Shown: one piece after another, positions 20,131 through 29,194 of the stretch
How positions within the stretch are numbered: the first letter of the stretch is position 1
How the letters are laid out: the number at the start of each line of letters is the position of its first letter
Source: Tritrichomonas musculus
Lineage: Eukaryota > Parabasalia > Tritrichomonadida > Tritrichomonadidae
Length of the DNA: 64,000 bases
Assembly (NCBI GenBank): GCA_039105265.1
Contig: JAPFFF010000067.1
Coordinates: 391,898 to 455,897 of the forward strand
Reading direction: 5' to 3'
The notes under the pieces: generated by a model
Database searches by the model: none
Told to the model about the DNA's origin: nothing
The model's input: the letters and a program-made list of their open reading frames with translations, nothing else
Position numbers and translations under genes: made by a program

Positions 20131-21936
20131 ATGGAAATAGATAAAATAATCAACGAAAGAAAAGAATTTTACAATCATCTTATGATTTTTATTGAAACTT
20201 ATGATAATGTTAAAGATGAATTTCAAAATATTATTAAAGTCTTGGAAAAACAAAGAATATTAGAAGATAAAATTCAAACATTAGAAATGCATCAATTACT
20301 ATATACAATTGGGGACAATCATTACCGAACACCTAATTTTTTTGACAAACTTGAAAAAATAATTGAATATCTAATTCAAAATCAAAAATCATCAATCACA
20401 GATACTGAAATATATAAAATATATAAAAACAACAAAATGTTTCTTTATTTCCTTATAGAAAAAGGATTTTTCCAAACATATAAAATATTTAAAGATATTT
20501 GCTCAAATCATGAATATGCAGTATATTTATATCCAATCTTGGAACAATATCTCAATTACCAATATCAACATATGATTTTCAAAATTTATGAAAAAGTTGA
20601 TTCAAAATCATCTAAAAATGGCGAAAATAATTCATATATTTGCTCGTTAATTAGACAAGATTCAGTTGATTACTTTATTACATATGTTACAAGAACAAAT
20701 TATCCACTTTCAAATAGTATTCAATCAATTTTTGAAACAAATTCATTGTTATTAAAAAAACCGCCAACATTAATTGAATATGCTGCATTTTTTGGATCAG
20801 TTCAAATCATTCGCTATTTAGTATACAGTGGCATTCAATTAGATAGTTCAATATGGATATATGCAATCCATTCAAAAAATGCAGAATTGATTCATTTTTT
20901 AGAAGAAAAAAAAGTTGAACCAGAAAATTATAAAAAAATTCTCAAAGAAGCTATTAAATGCCATCATAATGATATTGCTAATTATATTATTGATAATTAT
21001 TTCAAAAAAGATATGAATCATTTGATTAATTCATTTAGTTCTATTATTACAAGCTCACAAAATTATTATTTTTATCCAGATAATGCTCGAGATATAATTT
21101 TCAAATCAAGAAACAAAAACGCTTTCAATATTTCTCAGATATCACAATCATTTACAACAATAACTATTCCTTCATTTATAACCAAAATCGGAAATAATGT
21201 TTTCAGAGGATGTTCATTTTTAACAAATATAGTAATTCCATCATCTATTACTTCAATTGGTAATGGTGCATTCTTCAAATGTTCATCATTGAAACAAATT
21301 ACAATTCAATCATCAATTTTATCAATAGAATCTTATACATTCTATAAATGTTCATCTTTAACTGATATAATAATTCCTCCATCTGTAACAAAAATCGGAA
21401 CAAATGCTTTTGGCGGATGCACTTCGCTAACACAAATATCAATTCCATCATCAGTATCTTCAATTGGAAACTCAATTTTCTCTAGATGCACATCTTTGAA
21501 GCAAATAATAATTCCATCATCTTTAACTTCAATTGCCGATTTTGCATTTTTTAATTGCTCTTCATTAACACAAATATCAATCCCATCATCTGTAACAAAA
21601 ATCGGAGATTATGCTTTCAATGGATGCTCATTAATCACACAAATGAAAATTCCTTCTTCTGTAATTTCAATTGGCTCTAACACTTTTGAAGGATGTACTT
21701 CACTTACACAAATATCATTTCCATCGTCAGTAACTTCAATTGGATTTTATACTTTCAAAGGATGCTGCTCACTAAAACAAATAATAATTCCATCATCTGT
21801 AACAAAAATCGGATATTATATTTTTAGTGGATGTTGGCAATTAACACAGATATCTATTCCATCATCTTGTAAAGATATTTTATATAATTTTGAAATTCCA
21901 ATTCAAATTTCAAATATTAAAATCAATTTTTTATAA
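20131..21936 (+). CDS. DUF3447 / BspA-type LRR protein (601 aa)
   Basis: Residues 1-300 are the trichomonad DUF3447 ankyrin-like module, with its signposts GDNHYRTPNFFDKLEK, LIRQDSVDYFITYV, LIEYAAFFGSVQII, IYAIHSKNAELIHFLEE and KCHHNDIANYI. Residues about 338-575 are ten BspA/TpLRR-type leucine-rich repeats of 23 residues (consensus SSVTKIG-x-x-AF-x-GC-x-SLTQI-x-IP). BspA-like proteins are a huge family in trichomonads, some at the cell surface. This one has no signal peptide or membrane helix, so an intracellular place is as likely. The frame is intact, unlike the two related genes at 39.8 and 46.7-49.1 kb. A TCATT motif lies about 20 nt upstream (20110-20114). Confidence 0.85.
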   Translation: MEIDKIINERKEFYNHLMIFIETYDNVKDEFQNIIKVLEKQRILEDKIQTLEMHQLLYTIGDNHYRTPNFFDKLEKIIEYLIQNQKSSITDTEIYKIYKNNKMFLYFLIEKGFFQTYKIFKDICSNHEYAVYLYPILEQYLNYQYQHMIFKIYEKVDSKSSKNGENNSYICSLIRQDSVDYFITYVTRTNYPLSNSIQSIFETNSLLLKKPPTLIEYAAFFGSVQIIRYLVYSGIQLDSSIWIYAIHSKNAELIHFLEEKKVEPENYKKILKEAIKCHHNDIANYIIDNYFKKDMNHLINSFSSIITSSQNYYFYPDNARDIIFKSRNKNAFNISQISQSFTTITIPSFITKIGNNVFRGCSFLTNIVIPSSITSIGNGAFFKCSSLKQITIQSSILSIESYTFYKCSSLTDIIIPPSVTKIGTNAFGGCTSLTQISIPSSVSSIGNSIFSRCTSLKQIIIPSSLTSIADFAFFNCSSLTQISIPSSVTKIGDYAFNGCSLITQMKIPSSVISIGSNTFEGCTSLTQISFPSSVTSIGFYTFKGCCSLKQIIIPSSVTKIGYYIFSGCWQLTQISIPSSCKDILYNFEIPIQISNIKINFL

Positions 21937-22024
21937 CGAGATTCATTAAAAAAATAAACCAGTAATAAATAATCTGCTTTTATTATACTTTTTTTTGTAA
22001 TTTAAATTACAAAATATAATATTT

Positions 22025-24181
22025 GTGAAAAAACCAAACAATCAAGTAAATGATGAAAATATTGTTTCACCAGCAATTGCATCCAATTTGGATTCTAATT
22101 CAATTTTATCTTACTCAGTTTACGATAAAACAGTTGCTGTCACAAATGAAGGTATAGCATTAGGAATTGGCGACAACAGTCAAGGGCAAATTAGTGGCTC
22201 TCTCCCCAAAAAAATACTTAAGCATTTTACAAAGATTGAACTTCGAGATGGTAATAATAACCCATGTTCTGTCATTTCAGCTGCCTGTGGCCTTGAATAC
22301 ACTCTCTTTATGATTTCATCCGGTGATAAAAGTTCCCAAAAACAGCTTGCTTATTCTCATTCAAATATAAACAGTAAATATCCAGTAATATTGAATATTG
22401 GCAAGTTTAATCCAATTTCAATTTTCGGTGGTCCTTATAATTGTGCAGCAATTGACTCAGAAGGTTCAATCATTTACATTCATTCTTCATTTCATTATTC
22501 ACCTCAAAATAAGATTGAGTCATTTTTACTTCCATCCCATGAAAAAGCAGTCAATGTGGCATGTCTCAATGATTTTGTAATTGCTCTTGATGTTAATGGT
22601 AAAGTTTTCATTTCAAAAAGTGAACCAACTCTTTTATTTAAAGAAATCTCAGAACTGAATGATAAAGAGATTTTTTACATATCTGGAATATGCTGCCACT
22701 GTTTTGCTGTGAGCAGAGACGGAAAAGTTTTTGTATATGGAAATGATTACAATAATGATGGAAGACTTGGACTAGGTAAAAAAACATCTTCGGACAAATT
22801 CATTGAGATAAAATCACTTCGTAAATACAAAATCTGCGCAGCATATGCAGGAGTTTATCACTCACTTTTCCAAACACAAGAAGGAAAACTACTCGCATGT
22901 GGAAATAATGAATATGGCCAGCTTTTACTCAATTGTGGACTAAGGGAAGAAAAAATTTATGAACCAGTTGAAACCTCCTCTACAAATGTTTCATTCTGTA
23001 TAACAGGAAATTATCGTACAGTTATTTTTAAAAACCGTGAACCGCCCATGAGTCCAAATAAACAGATTGATTACGCAAAACTGATAACAATCAAATCAAA
23101 TTCAGAGTCTAGGAATGAATCAGATTCAAAATCAGAGATTTCATCACTGAAACTGAAAATTTCTGAGCTTGAAAAACAACTCGATGAAGCAAAGAATAGG
23201 TTTAACAGTCAGCTTTCAAAAAAAGATGAAGAACTAAAGAAACAACAAGAAAAATATGAACATCAAATTGAAAAACTCAAAAAAGAAAAATCACGATCAG
23301 ATAAAGTTGAAAAAACTGAAAAGATTGATATTCTAGATGGAGACACTATTCGCAGCCTTGAAAAATTGGAAAAGATCAGTTCAGGCAGCTATGGTAAAGT
23401 CTACAAAGTAGCCAAACGAATTATTTATGCACTAAAAGTGATGAAAATTAACATTACACATGAAGAATTCCAAAAATTTCTTCAAGAATACGAATTGATG
23501 CATCTTCTATCACATCCCAATATTGTTGAAACATTTGGAATATTTTTGAGTGACGAAACACATCCACCATCAATTCTTCTTGAATTTTGTCCGACGAATC
23601 TTGATCAGAAAATTAAAAATGAGAAATTAAGTAAAGTTGATATTGTTTTCATTGTTTATCAAATCGTTGAAGGAATGAAATACGTTCACTCTCAAAAAGT
23701 TATTCATCGAGATTTGAAACCAACAAACATTCTTTTTGGCAAAGATGGTTTTGTAAAAATCAGTGATTTTGGTATTTCTAAATTGATGAGCACAGAAAAT
23801 CAATCCATGACAGGTGGTGTTGGCACGCAAAGATTTATGGCACCTGAAATTTTAAATGAAGAAGCATACAATGAAAAAGTTGATGTTTACTCATTTGGTG
23901 TCGTTCTTTTCTTCATTTTAAGTGGCGGTGAAATGCCAAAAATCACAGTTATTCAAGTCGGTACAGGTAAGAAAGCACCAATTCCTAGTAGCATCAATTC
24001 CATCGCAAAAGAATTAATCAACAAATGCTGGAATTTCGATTTTAATGATCGTCCAAGTTTCAATGATATCTTAATTTATCTCGAAAATAGCAATTTCAAC
24101 TTGAATGAATTAACAGAACACGAAATCAATGAAGTTAAATTTAAGATAAATGAGCACAAAGCTAAAATTCCATCATACTAA
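22025..24181 (+). CDS. RCC1-like repeat, coiled-coil, protein kinase fusion
   Basis: Residues about 30-345 carry RCC1-type beta-propeller repeats (ALGIGDNSQGQISG, VFVYGNDYNNDGRLGLG, LLACGNNEYGQL). Residues about 367-435 are a strong E/K coiled coil. Residues about 443-705 are a complete Ser/Thr kinase domain: glycine loop SSGSYGKV, ALKVMK lysine, HRDLKPTNILF, DFGISKL, GTQRFMAPEI and DVYSFGVVLF. All catalytic residues are present, so an active TKL-like kinase is likely. The frame begins with GTG (KKPNNQVNDENI). There is a stop at 21998 and no ATG before residue 96, inside the propeller. The true start is therefore uncertain: a non-AUG start, a lost ATG, or an upstream exon. Confidence 0.8.
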   Translation: MKKPNNQVNDENIVSPAIASNLDSNSILSYSVYDKTVAVTNEGIALGIGDNSQGQISGSLPKKILKHFTKIELRDGNNNPCSVISAACGLEYTLFMISSGDKSSQKQLAYSHSNINSKYPVILNIGKFNPISIFGGPYNCAAIDSEGSIIYIHSSFHYSPQNKIESFLLPSHEKAVNVACLNDFVIALDVNGKVFISKSEPTLLFKEISELNDKEIFYISGICCHCFAVSRDGKVFVYGNDYNNDGRLGLGKKTSSDKFIEIKSLRKYKICAAYAGVYHSLFQTQEGKLLACGNNEYGQLLLNCGLREEKIYEPVETSSTNVSFCITGNYRTVIFKNREPPMSPNKQIDYAKLITIKSNSESRNESDSKSEISSLKLKISELEKQLDEAKNRFNSQLSKKDEELKKQQEKYEHQIEKLKKEKSRSDKVEKTEKIDILDGDTIRSLEKLEKISSGSYGKVYKVAKRIIYALKVMKINITHEEFQKFLQEYELMHLLSHPNIVETFGIFLSDETHPPSILLEFCPTNLDQKIKNEKLSKVDIVFIVYQIVEGMKYVHSQKVIHRDLKPTNILFGKDGFVKISDFGISKLMSTENQSMTGGVGTQRFMAPEILNEEAYNEKVDVYSFGVVLFFILSGGEMPKITVIQVGTGKKAPIPSSINSIAKELINKCWNFDFNDRPSFNDILIYLENSNFNLNELTEHEINEVKFKINEHKAKIPSY

Positions 24182-24304
24182 AGTTACAAAATTTAAAGTC
24201 ATATTTTTAAAAATATAACCTTTTTTTTTTTTTTTAATTTTATTTTGTTTTCATGTTACAATAAAATTTATTAAAAGTTTTATATGATACAAATCTATTG
24301 GCTG

Positions 24305-25075
24305 TTTTTCTACATTACATCTGGATTCCCATTGTTAAGGCTGTTTTTTTCACTAATTATTTGTAACATGGATTTTTTAGGAAAATTTGTTAAGGTTACT
24401 TGTCCAGATGGATTTTCACTAATTATTTGTTCCTCTTTATATTTTGATATCTGATTTATTTCATTATTTGGATTAAAACATTTAAATCTACTTCATTTTT
24501 AGATGAATAACACATTTCCCCAATGACATTAACATTAATATTTTCCTGATTTAATAAAAGTTTAACAATTCAATAATTGTCGGAATAAATAGCTGCCAGT
24601 AAAGGTGTAAGTATGACAGGATAACTTTCAATTATATATGCAAATTTCTGATTAATATTAATTTTTTTAGTATTCAAATATTGACTGGCAAAGAAGTAAA
24701 AATCATATTTGCAAAAAAAGTAGAAATTTTTAAGATTGAATAAATCATCAGGTAAATTAATATAATAATAAAATTCAATACTTTTAATACAAATGAATTC
24801 ATCCAAATTAACTAATTTGAATCATTTCAGAATTATGACATTGAATCGCTTCATAAAATTCAATACACTGATTCTTGTGGCTCAATTTGATTCTCTTCTA
24901 GAATATGAAAGAATTCTAAATTAGCACTATGTATTGAATAAAACCATAGAGATGGAGTCAATTTAACTTTGTTTTCAAGCAAATATTTGAATACTCAATG
25001 ATTTACAAAATTTTCTTCAGAATTCTCTTCTTCATCAATATATTTCATGAAGGTTATTTGAAGAATTTTCTTTTT
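24305..25075 (-). pseudogene. Decayed DUF3447/ankyrin gene
   Basis: Reading the minus strand leftward from about 25075, pieces of the DUF3447 module appear in order but in different frames with stops: LLENKVKLTPSLWFYSIHSA, EFFHILEENQIEPQE, EAIQCHNSEMIQ, FICIKSIEFYYYINLPDDLF, PVILTPLLAAIYSDNY, then VKLLLNQENINVNVIGE. These match the layout of the intact proteins at 20131 and 29195. The 5' part is missing. Only a 78-aa piece (24570-24806) is open, so this is a pseudogene of a host multigene family. Confidence 0.7.
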
Positions 25076-25105
25076 TTTTTTTTTTTTTTTTTAGTAATTT
25101 CTTTT

Positions 25106-25586
25106 TTAGATATCTCCAAGACCTTCATAAAAAAGTGAATTAATATTTCTTATATAATTTGAAGTTTTGGAAGTCGCTTTTTTTGGCATAATTTCCTTGA
25201 TTTTTATATCTTTTGAAAAGCAAATAATATTAAAATTATATAAAAAGTCGATTTTCTCATATTCTTCAAAATTTTTTTCGAAATCATTTTGATTATATAA
25301 TTTCAATTGGTTACAAATTCCAAAAACTTCAGATTGCAATTCATTATTATTACCAATTCTTTGCTTGAACTTTTCGATGTCAAATCTAAATTTTTTAGTT
25401 AATGCAAGACAAAGCAATACTACAATTGGAACAAATTGAGTATTTGATGATGATTCAATTAATAAATCAATTGCTTTATCAATTCCATTTGGAATTAATT
25501 CATCAAACAAATAAATACTAGCTAAATTGTAAGTAGCCAGTTCGTCTTTACTTTGATGAATTGCTTCTTCAAAGTATACATTTGCG
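25106..25586 (-). pseudogene. C-terminal part of a frameshifted Sel1-repeat gene
   Basis: It continues the gene at 25587-28001 in another frame. Just past a ten-base A tract in the sense strand (about 25596-25605) the new frame reads IANANVYFEEAIHQSKDELA and on to a further Sel1-like segment, then a non-repeat tail of about 130 residues ending YIRNINSLFYEGLGDI. The first ATG here is internal (25510). The homopolymer site allows either a real mutation or a length error in the sequence. Confidence 0.65.
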
Positions 25587-28001
25587 TTAGCAATATTTTT
25601 TTTTTATTTTATCACCAAAGCCATTTTTATATATAATTCCAAGATTATTTTTAGCATGTTGATCATTAAATGAAGATGCATTTTTATAATGACAAATTGA
25701 TTTTTCAATATCTTGATTGATAACTTCCCCTTCGTGATATAGGAAACCAACATAAAAATTGGCTACAGAATTTCCATTTTTAGCTGATTGAATTAGTAAT
25801 TCAACACCTTTTTGAATATTATTTTTATCATTATAATACATGATTCCTAATGTAAGTTGAGCTTCAGAGTTGTTAAGTTTAGATGACAGTGTAAAATAAT
25901 GAATTGCTTTTTTAAGATCTTGTTGAACATATTTGCCTTCTTTATAAATAAAACCAAGATTATATTGTGCTTTTGAATTTCCAATAATTGATGCTCGTTC
26001 ATAATATTCCATTGCTTTATTAATGTTTCGAGGGACTTGTGTTCCTTCTGAATAAATAACTCCAAGATTAAATAATGCCTTTGAATAATTGAGATCTGCT
26101 GCACGATTTAAATAATGTAAAGCTAATTTAATATCTGGTTGTACATATTTACCTTTTGAATAAATCACTCCAAGATTAAAAAGAGAATGAATTTCATTTT
26201 TTTCTGCAGCAAGTTTGTAATAATGAATAGCAAGATTTATATCTCTTGGTAGTACATTAAAATCATCATAAAATGAACCAAGTGTATATTGAGCTTCTTT
26301 CAAACCATTTTTGGCAGCAAGACCTATATAATAAACAGCTTTTTTTAGATCATTATTTTCATGGTAAATCTGGCCAAGATTATATTGTGCTTCAGGATAA
26401 TTCTGATCTGATGCCAATTTATAATACAATATTGCTTTATTAATATCATATTTATCATTTATTGTTGAAGAAAAAATACTTCCTAGAAGAAATTGTGCAG
26501 CAGGGCTGTTATTATCTGATGCTTTTTTTAAATAATAGATTGCTTTATTAATATCTTTTTTGATGAATTCACTATGCATATAGATCAAGCCAAGATTAAA
26601 TTGAGCTTCAACAATATTATTATCTGAAGCAAGAGAAAGATAATGAATAGCTTTATTTATATCATGATGGATATGATTTCCTTTAAAATATAATTCGCCA
26701 ATCAGTGATTGAGCTAAAGGACTTAATTTATGATTTAAATTTGCTAACTGCTTTAAACAATCAACTCCTTTATCAATATCAAGCATTGCAGTGTCACATA
26801 AATACAGAGAGCCAAGAGCAAATAATGCTTTTGGATTATTATCATTTTCTATTGCTAATTTCCAATAATAAACACATCTTTTATTATCTTTATTCAATTT
26901 ATATAACTTACCTAAAGTATATTGTGCTTTTGAATTATTTTGGTTTGCTGAAAGAGATAAATAAAATAATGCTCTATTTTCATCATATGGTACAATTTTT
27001 CCTTTAAGATAAATTTTCCCAAGCCTATATTGAGCTTCATCAAAATTTGCACATGTTGAAGATATGAATAAAGCTAATGCTTTTTTTATATCTTGACGTT
27101 TAAATCTACTTTTATAATAAATCTCTCCTAGAAAATATTGACTTTCTGCATTACCTTTATCTGCTCCTTTTGTAAAATAATAAATTGCTTTATCAATATC
27201 ATAATTTTTGCATTTAGGTTCTTGATATAATAAGCCTAGATCTCTAAAAGATTCTACTATATCATGATCAGCAGCAATTGAAAGGTATTTTTTTGCTTTT
27301 TCAAAATCTTTTTCATGAATTAAATAATGTGCACCAAGATAATAAAATGCTAGGTCATACTTTTTTTCTGCTGCTCGATTGAAATAATCAACTGCTTTAC
27401 TATAGTCACACTTAACCACTAATCCTTGCATATATAACACACCTAAAATAAAAAATGATTCTGCATCACCGTTTTTTGCTGCTAATTCAAAATAATGAAG
27501 AGCTTTTTGTGAATCACGAGGGAAAAAATAACCACAATCATATATTTTGCCAAGCAAATTTTGAGCTGGAGGATAATTTTTTTCTGCAGAAAGAGTCAAA
27601 TAATGAATTGGTTTGTTTATATCACCACCATTAGAATATGCATATATGAAAAGACGATAACCAATCTCATATAACATTTTGGGATCTTTTTCATCTTGGC
27701 TTCTTTGATTTGTATTATCATCTTGATCATTTAGAATATATTTAATGACTTCGATGGTTTCATCATCATAAGTTTTCTGGAAATAATCACAAAAAGTTTC
27801 ATATAAATTTTGTATTTCTATATTTAAATGATAACAAGTTAAAAATTCAAGAATTAATTCCGAAATAATCGGTCTTTCATTAACTTCCCTTTTCGTACAA
27901 TTAATATACATTTCCTTCATATCATCAAAGCTTCTGAAATCACCAGAATTAAGATCATTTCCAATTTTAGGATTTTTTTCATTCATGATGAAATAAATCA
28001 T
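25587..28001 (-). CDS. Sel1-repeat protein with truncated kinase-like start (804 aa)
   Basis: Residues about 100-800 hold roughly 19 Sel1-like repeats of 36 residues (for example AQYNLGQIYHENNDLKKAVY and ALFNLGVIYSEGTQVPRNINK), an alpha-solenoid scaffold. The first 80 residues (IYFIMNEKNPKIGND to VNERPIISELILEFL) match the end of a protein-kinase C-lobe. In the frame just upstream NIYSIGQ would be the DVYSFG motif. Most of the kinase domain is absent between this and the N-domain at 27979-28530. The 3' end is displaced by a frameshift in an A tract. Related trichomonad genes encode N-domain, kinase and Sel1 repeats in one chain, so this looks like a broken member of that family. Confidence 0.75.
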   Translation of the reverse strand: MIYFIMNEKNPKIGNDLNSGDFRSFDDMKEMYINCTKREVNERPIISELILEFLTCYHLNIEIQNLYETFCDYFQKTYDDETIEVIKYILNDQDDNTNQRSQDEKDPKMLYEIGYRLFIYAYSNGGDINKPIHYLTLSAEKNYPPAQNLLGKIYDCGYFFPRDSQKALHYFELAAKNGDAESFFILGVLYMQGLVVKCDYSKAVDYFNRAAEKKYDLAFYYLGAHYLIHEKDFEKAKKYLSIAADHDIVESFRDLGLLYQEPKCKNYDIDKAIYYFTKGADKGNAESQYFLGEIYYKSRFKRQDIKKALALFISSTCANFDEAQYRLGKIYLKGKIVPYDENRALFYLSLSANQNNSKAQYTLGKLYKLNKDNKRCVYYWKLAIENDNNPKALFALGSLYLCDTAMLDIDKGVDCLKQLANLNHKLSPLAQSLIGELYFKGNHIHHDINKAIHYLSLASDNNIVEAQFNLGLIYMHSEFIKKDINKAIYYLKKASDNNSPAAQFLLGSIFSSTINDKYDINKAILYYKLASDQNYPEAQYNLGQIYHENNDLKKAVYYIGLAAKNGLKEAQYTLGSFYDDFNVLPRDINLAIHYYKLAAEKNEIHSLFNLGVIYSKGKYVQPDIKLALHYLNRAADLNYSKALFNLGVIYSEGTQVPRNINKAMEYYERASIIGNSKAQYNLGFIYKEGKYVQQDLKKAIHYFTLSSKLNNSEAQLTLGIMYYNDKNNIQKGVELLIQSAKNGNSVANFYVGFLYHEGEVINQDIEKSICHYKNASSFNDQHAKNNLGIIYKNGFGDKIKKKYC

Positions 28002-28530
28002 TTGACCAATTGAATATATTAATGTTCAATTTTAAATAACTTTTTTTTAATAAATAACCTGATATGCATGATTTAATGCTTCTTATAATATGATTTTTAA
28101 ATTTGAAAAGATTGATATTTTGGCTAAAAACAGAAATTTCTTCTAAAAATTCTTTTGAATTTTCAATTTCGTTATAAGATTTTGAAATTGCTTGGTTAAA
28201 AATAGCTTTCGAATCGGATAAGAAACAAAAAGAAAGTTTTTTATTTCTGGATAACAGATCTTGAAGGAATGGTAATGAAAAATGTTTAATAATAATTATT
28301 GTTTTTTCAAATCCTAAGATAATATAGCTCAAATTTTCATTTTGTTTTGCTTCTTGATATTGGTCAATTATCAAGATTTTTGATTGATCAATATTTGAAT
28401 AAATCTTTTTATTAATAATATTATTGGTAATATAATAAAAACTGTAATCTTTAATGATTGATTCTTTTTTTGTGAAGGCGTGACAATTTCCTGTTAAAAC
28501 ATCGCAAAGTTCAGATATACTATCAGACAT
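27979..28530 (-). pseudogene. N-terminal domain of the broken Sel1-kinase gene
   Basis: A 183-aa frame (MSDSISELCDVLTGNCHAFT) with a globular alpha/beta look (SKILIIDQYQEAKQNENLSYIILGFE, LSFCFLSDSKAIFNQAISKS). It ends by overlapping the Sel1 frame at 28001. Its last 25 residues already lie in DNA that reads as kinase C-lobe in another frame. I infer that this is the N-terminal regulatory domain of a kinase-Sel1 protein whose kinase domain has been deleted. The family of the domain itself is not identified. Confidence 0.6.
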
Positions 28531-29194
28531 AAATTAATAGGGTTGTAGATAATTTATTATTTTTAAGTATATTTTACTTTAAAAACGTTTAAAAAAGTTA
28601 TTCTAGTTATCACTAAATATTAAATATTTTATCCTTTCAATTTTGAGTGCATTTGCTCAGAGGTTATAGTTATTTAAACTTGAAGGTATTGGGTTCTAAA
28701 ATAAACCGTTATTTTTTTTTTTTTTTTATTTTTACGGTTTATCTCATTTCTTCTTTCAACGGTTTATCTAAAAGAATATATCTCATTTCTTCTTTCTCTT
28801 TCTCTTTTTCTTTCGTTGTTTCTATTTCATTTTCTTAATCATGAAATCAAAAAAAAAAAAAAATTATCATATTTTTCCATATAGAATATAATTCAATTTT
28901 TTCGAAATTTGTTAGTAATATTACAAATGAAACTTGTTTTGATTCATGTGAATTATAATATTATAAATAAAACAAATAAGTTAACATTTAACTAACTATA
29001 TTCAACCAATATGTCCTTATATTTAAATTCATCAGAATTAAATGGACAAAAATCAGTAAATTATATTCAAGATACATTCGTTTTTATCATTTTGATGGAT
29101 TATGGAGATCTGATGATAACCAAAAAATTATTTTATATATGAATAAATGTTTTTTTAATAAAATTCTTTTAGTCATTACGAAAAGAAAAGAATG
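28531..29194. other. Intergenic, low-complexity
   Basis: No gene is seen. Around 28690-28810 there are repeated ACGGTTTATCT and CATTTCTTCTTTC words, a T homopolymer and TCTTTC simple sequence. The rest is AT-rich. Confidence 0.6.
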
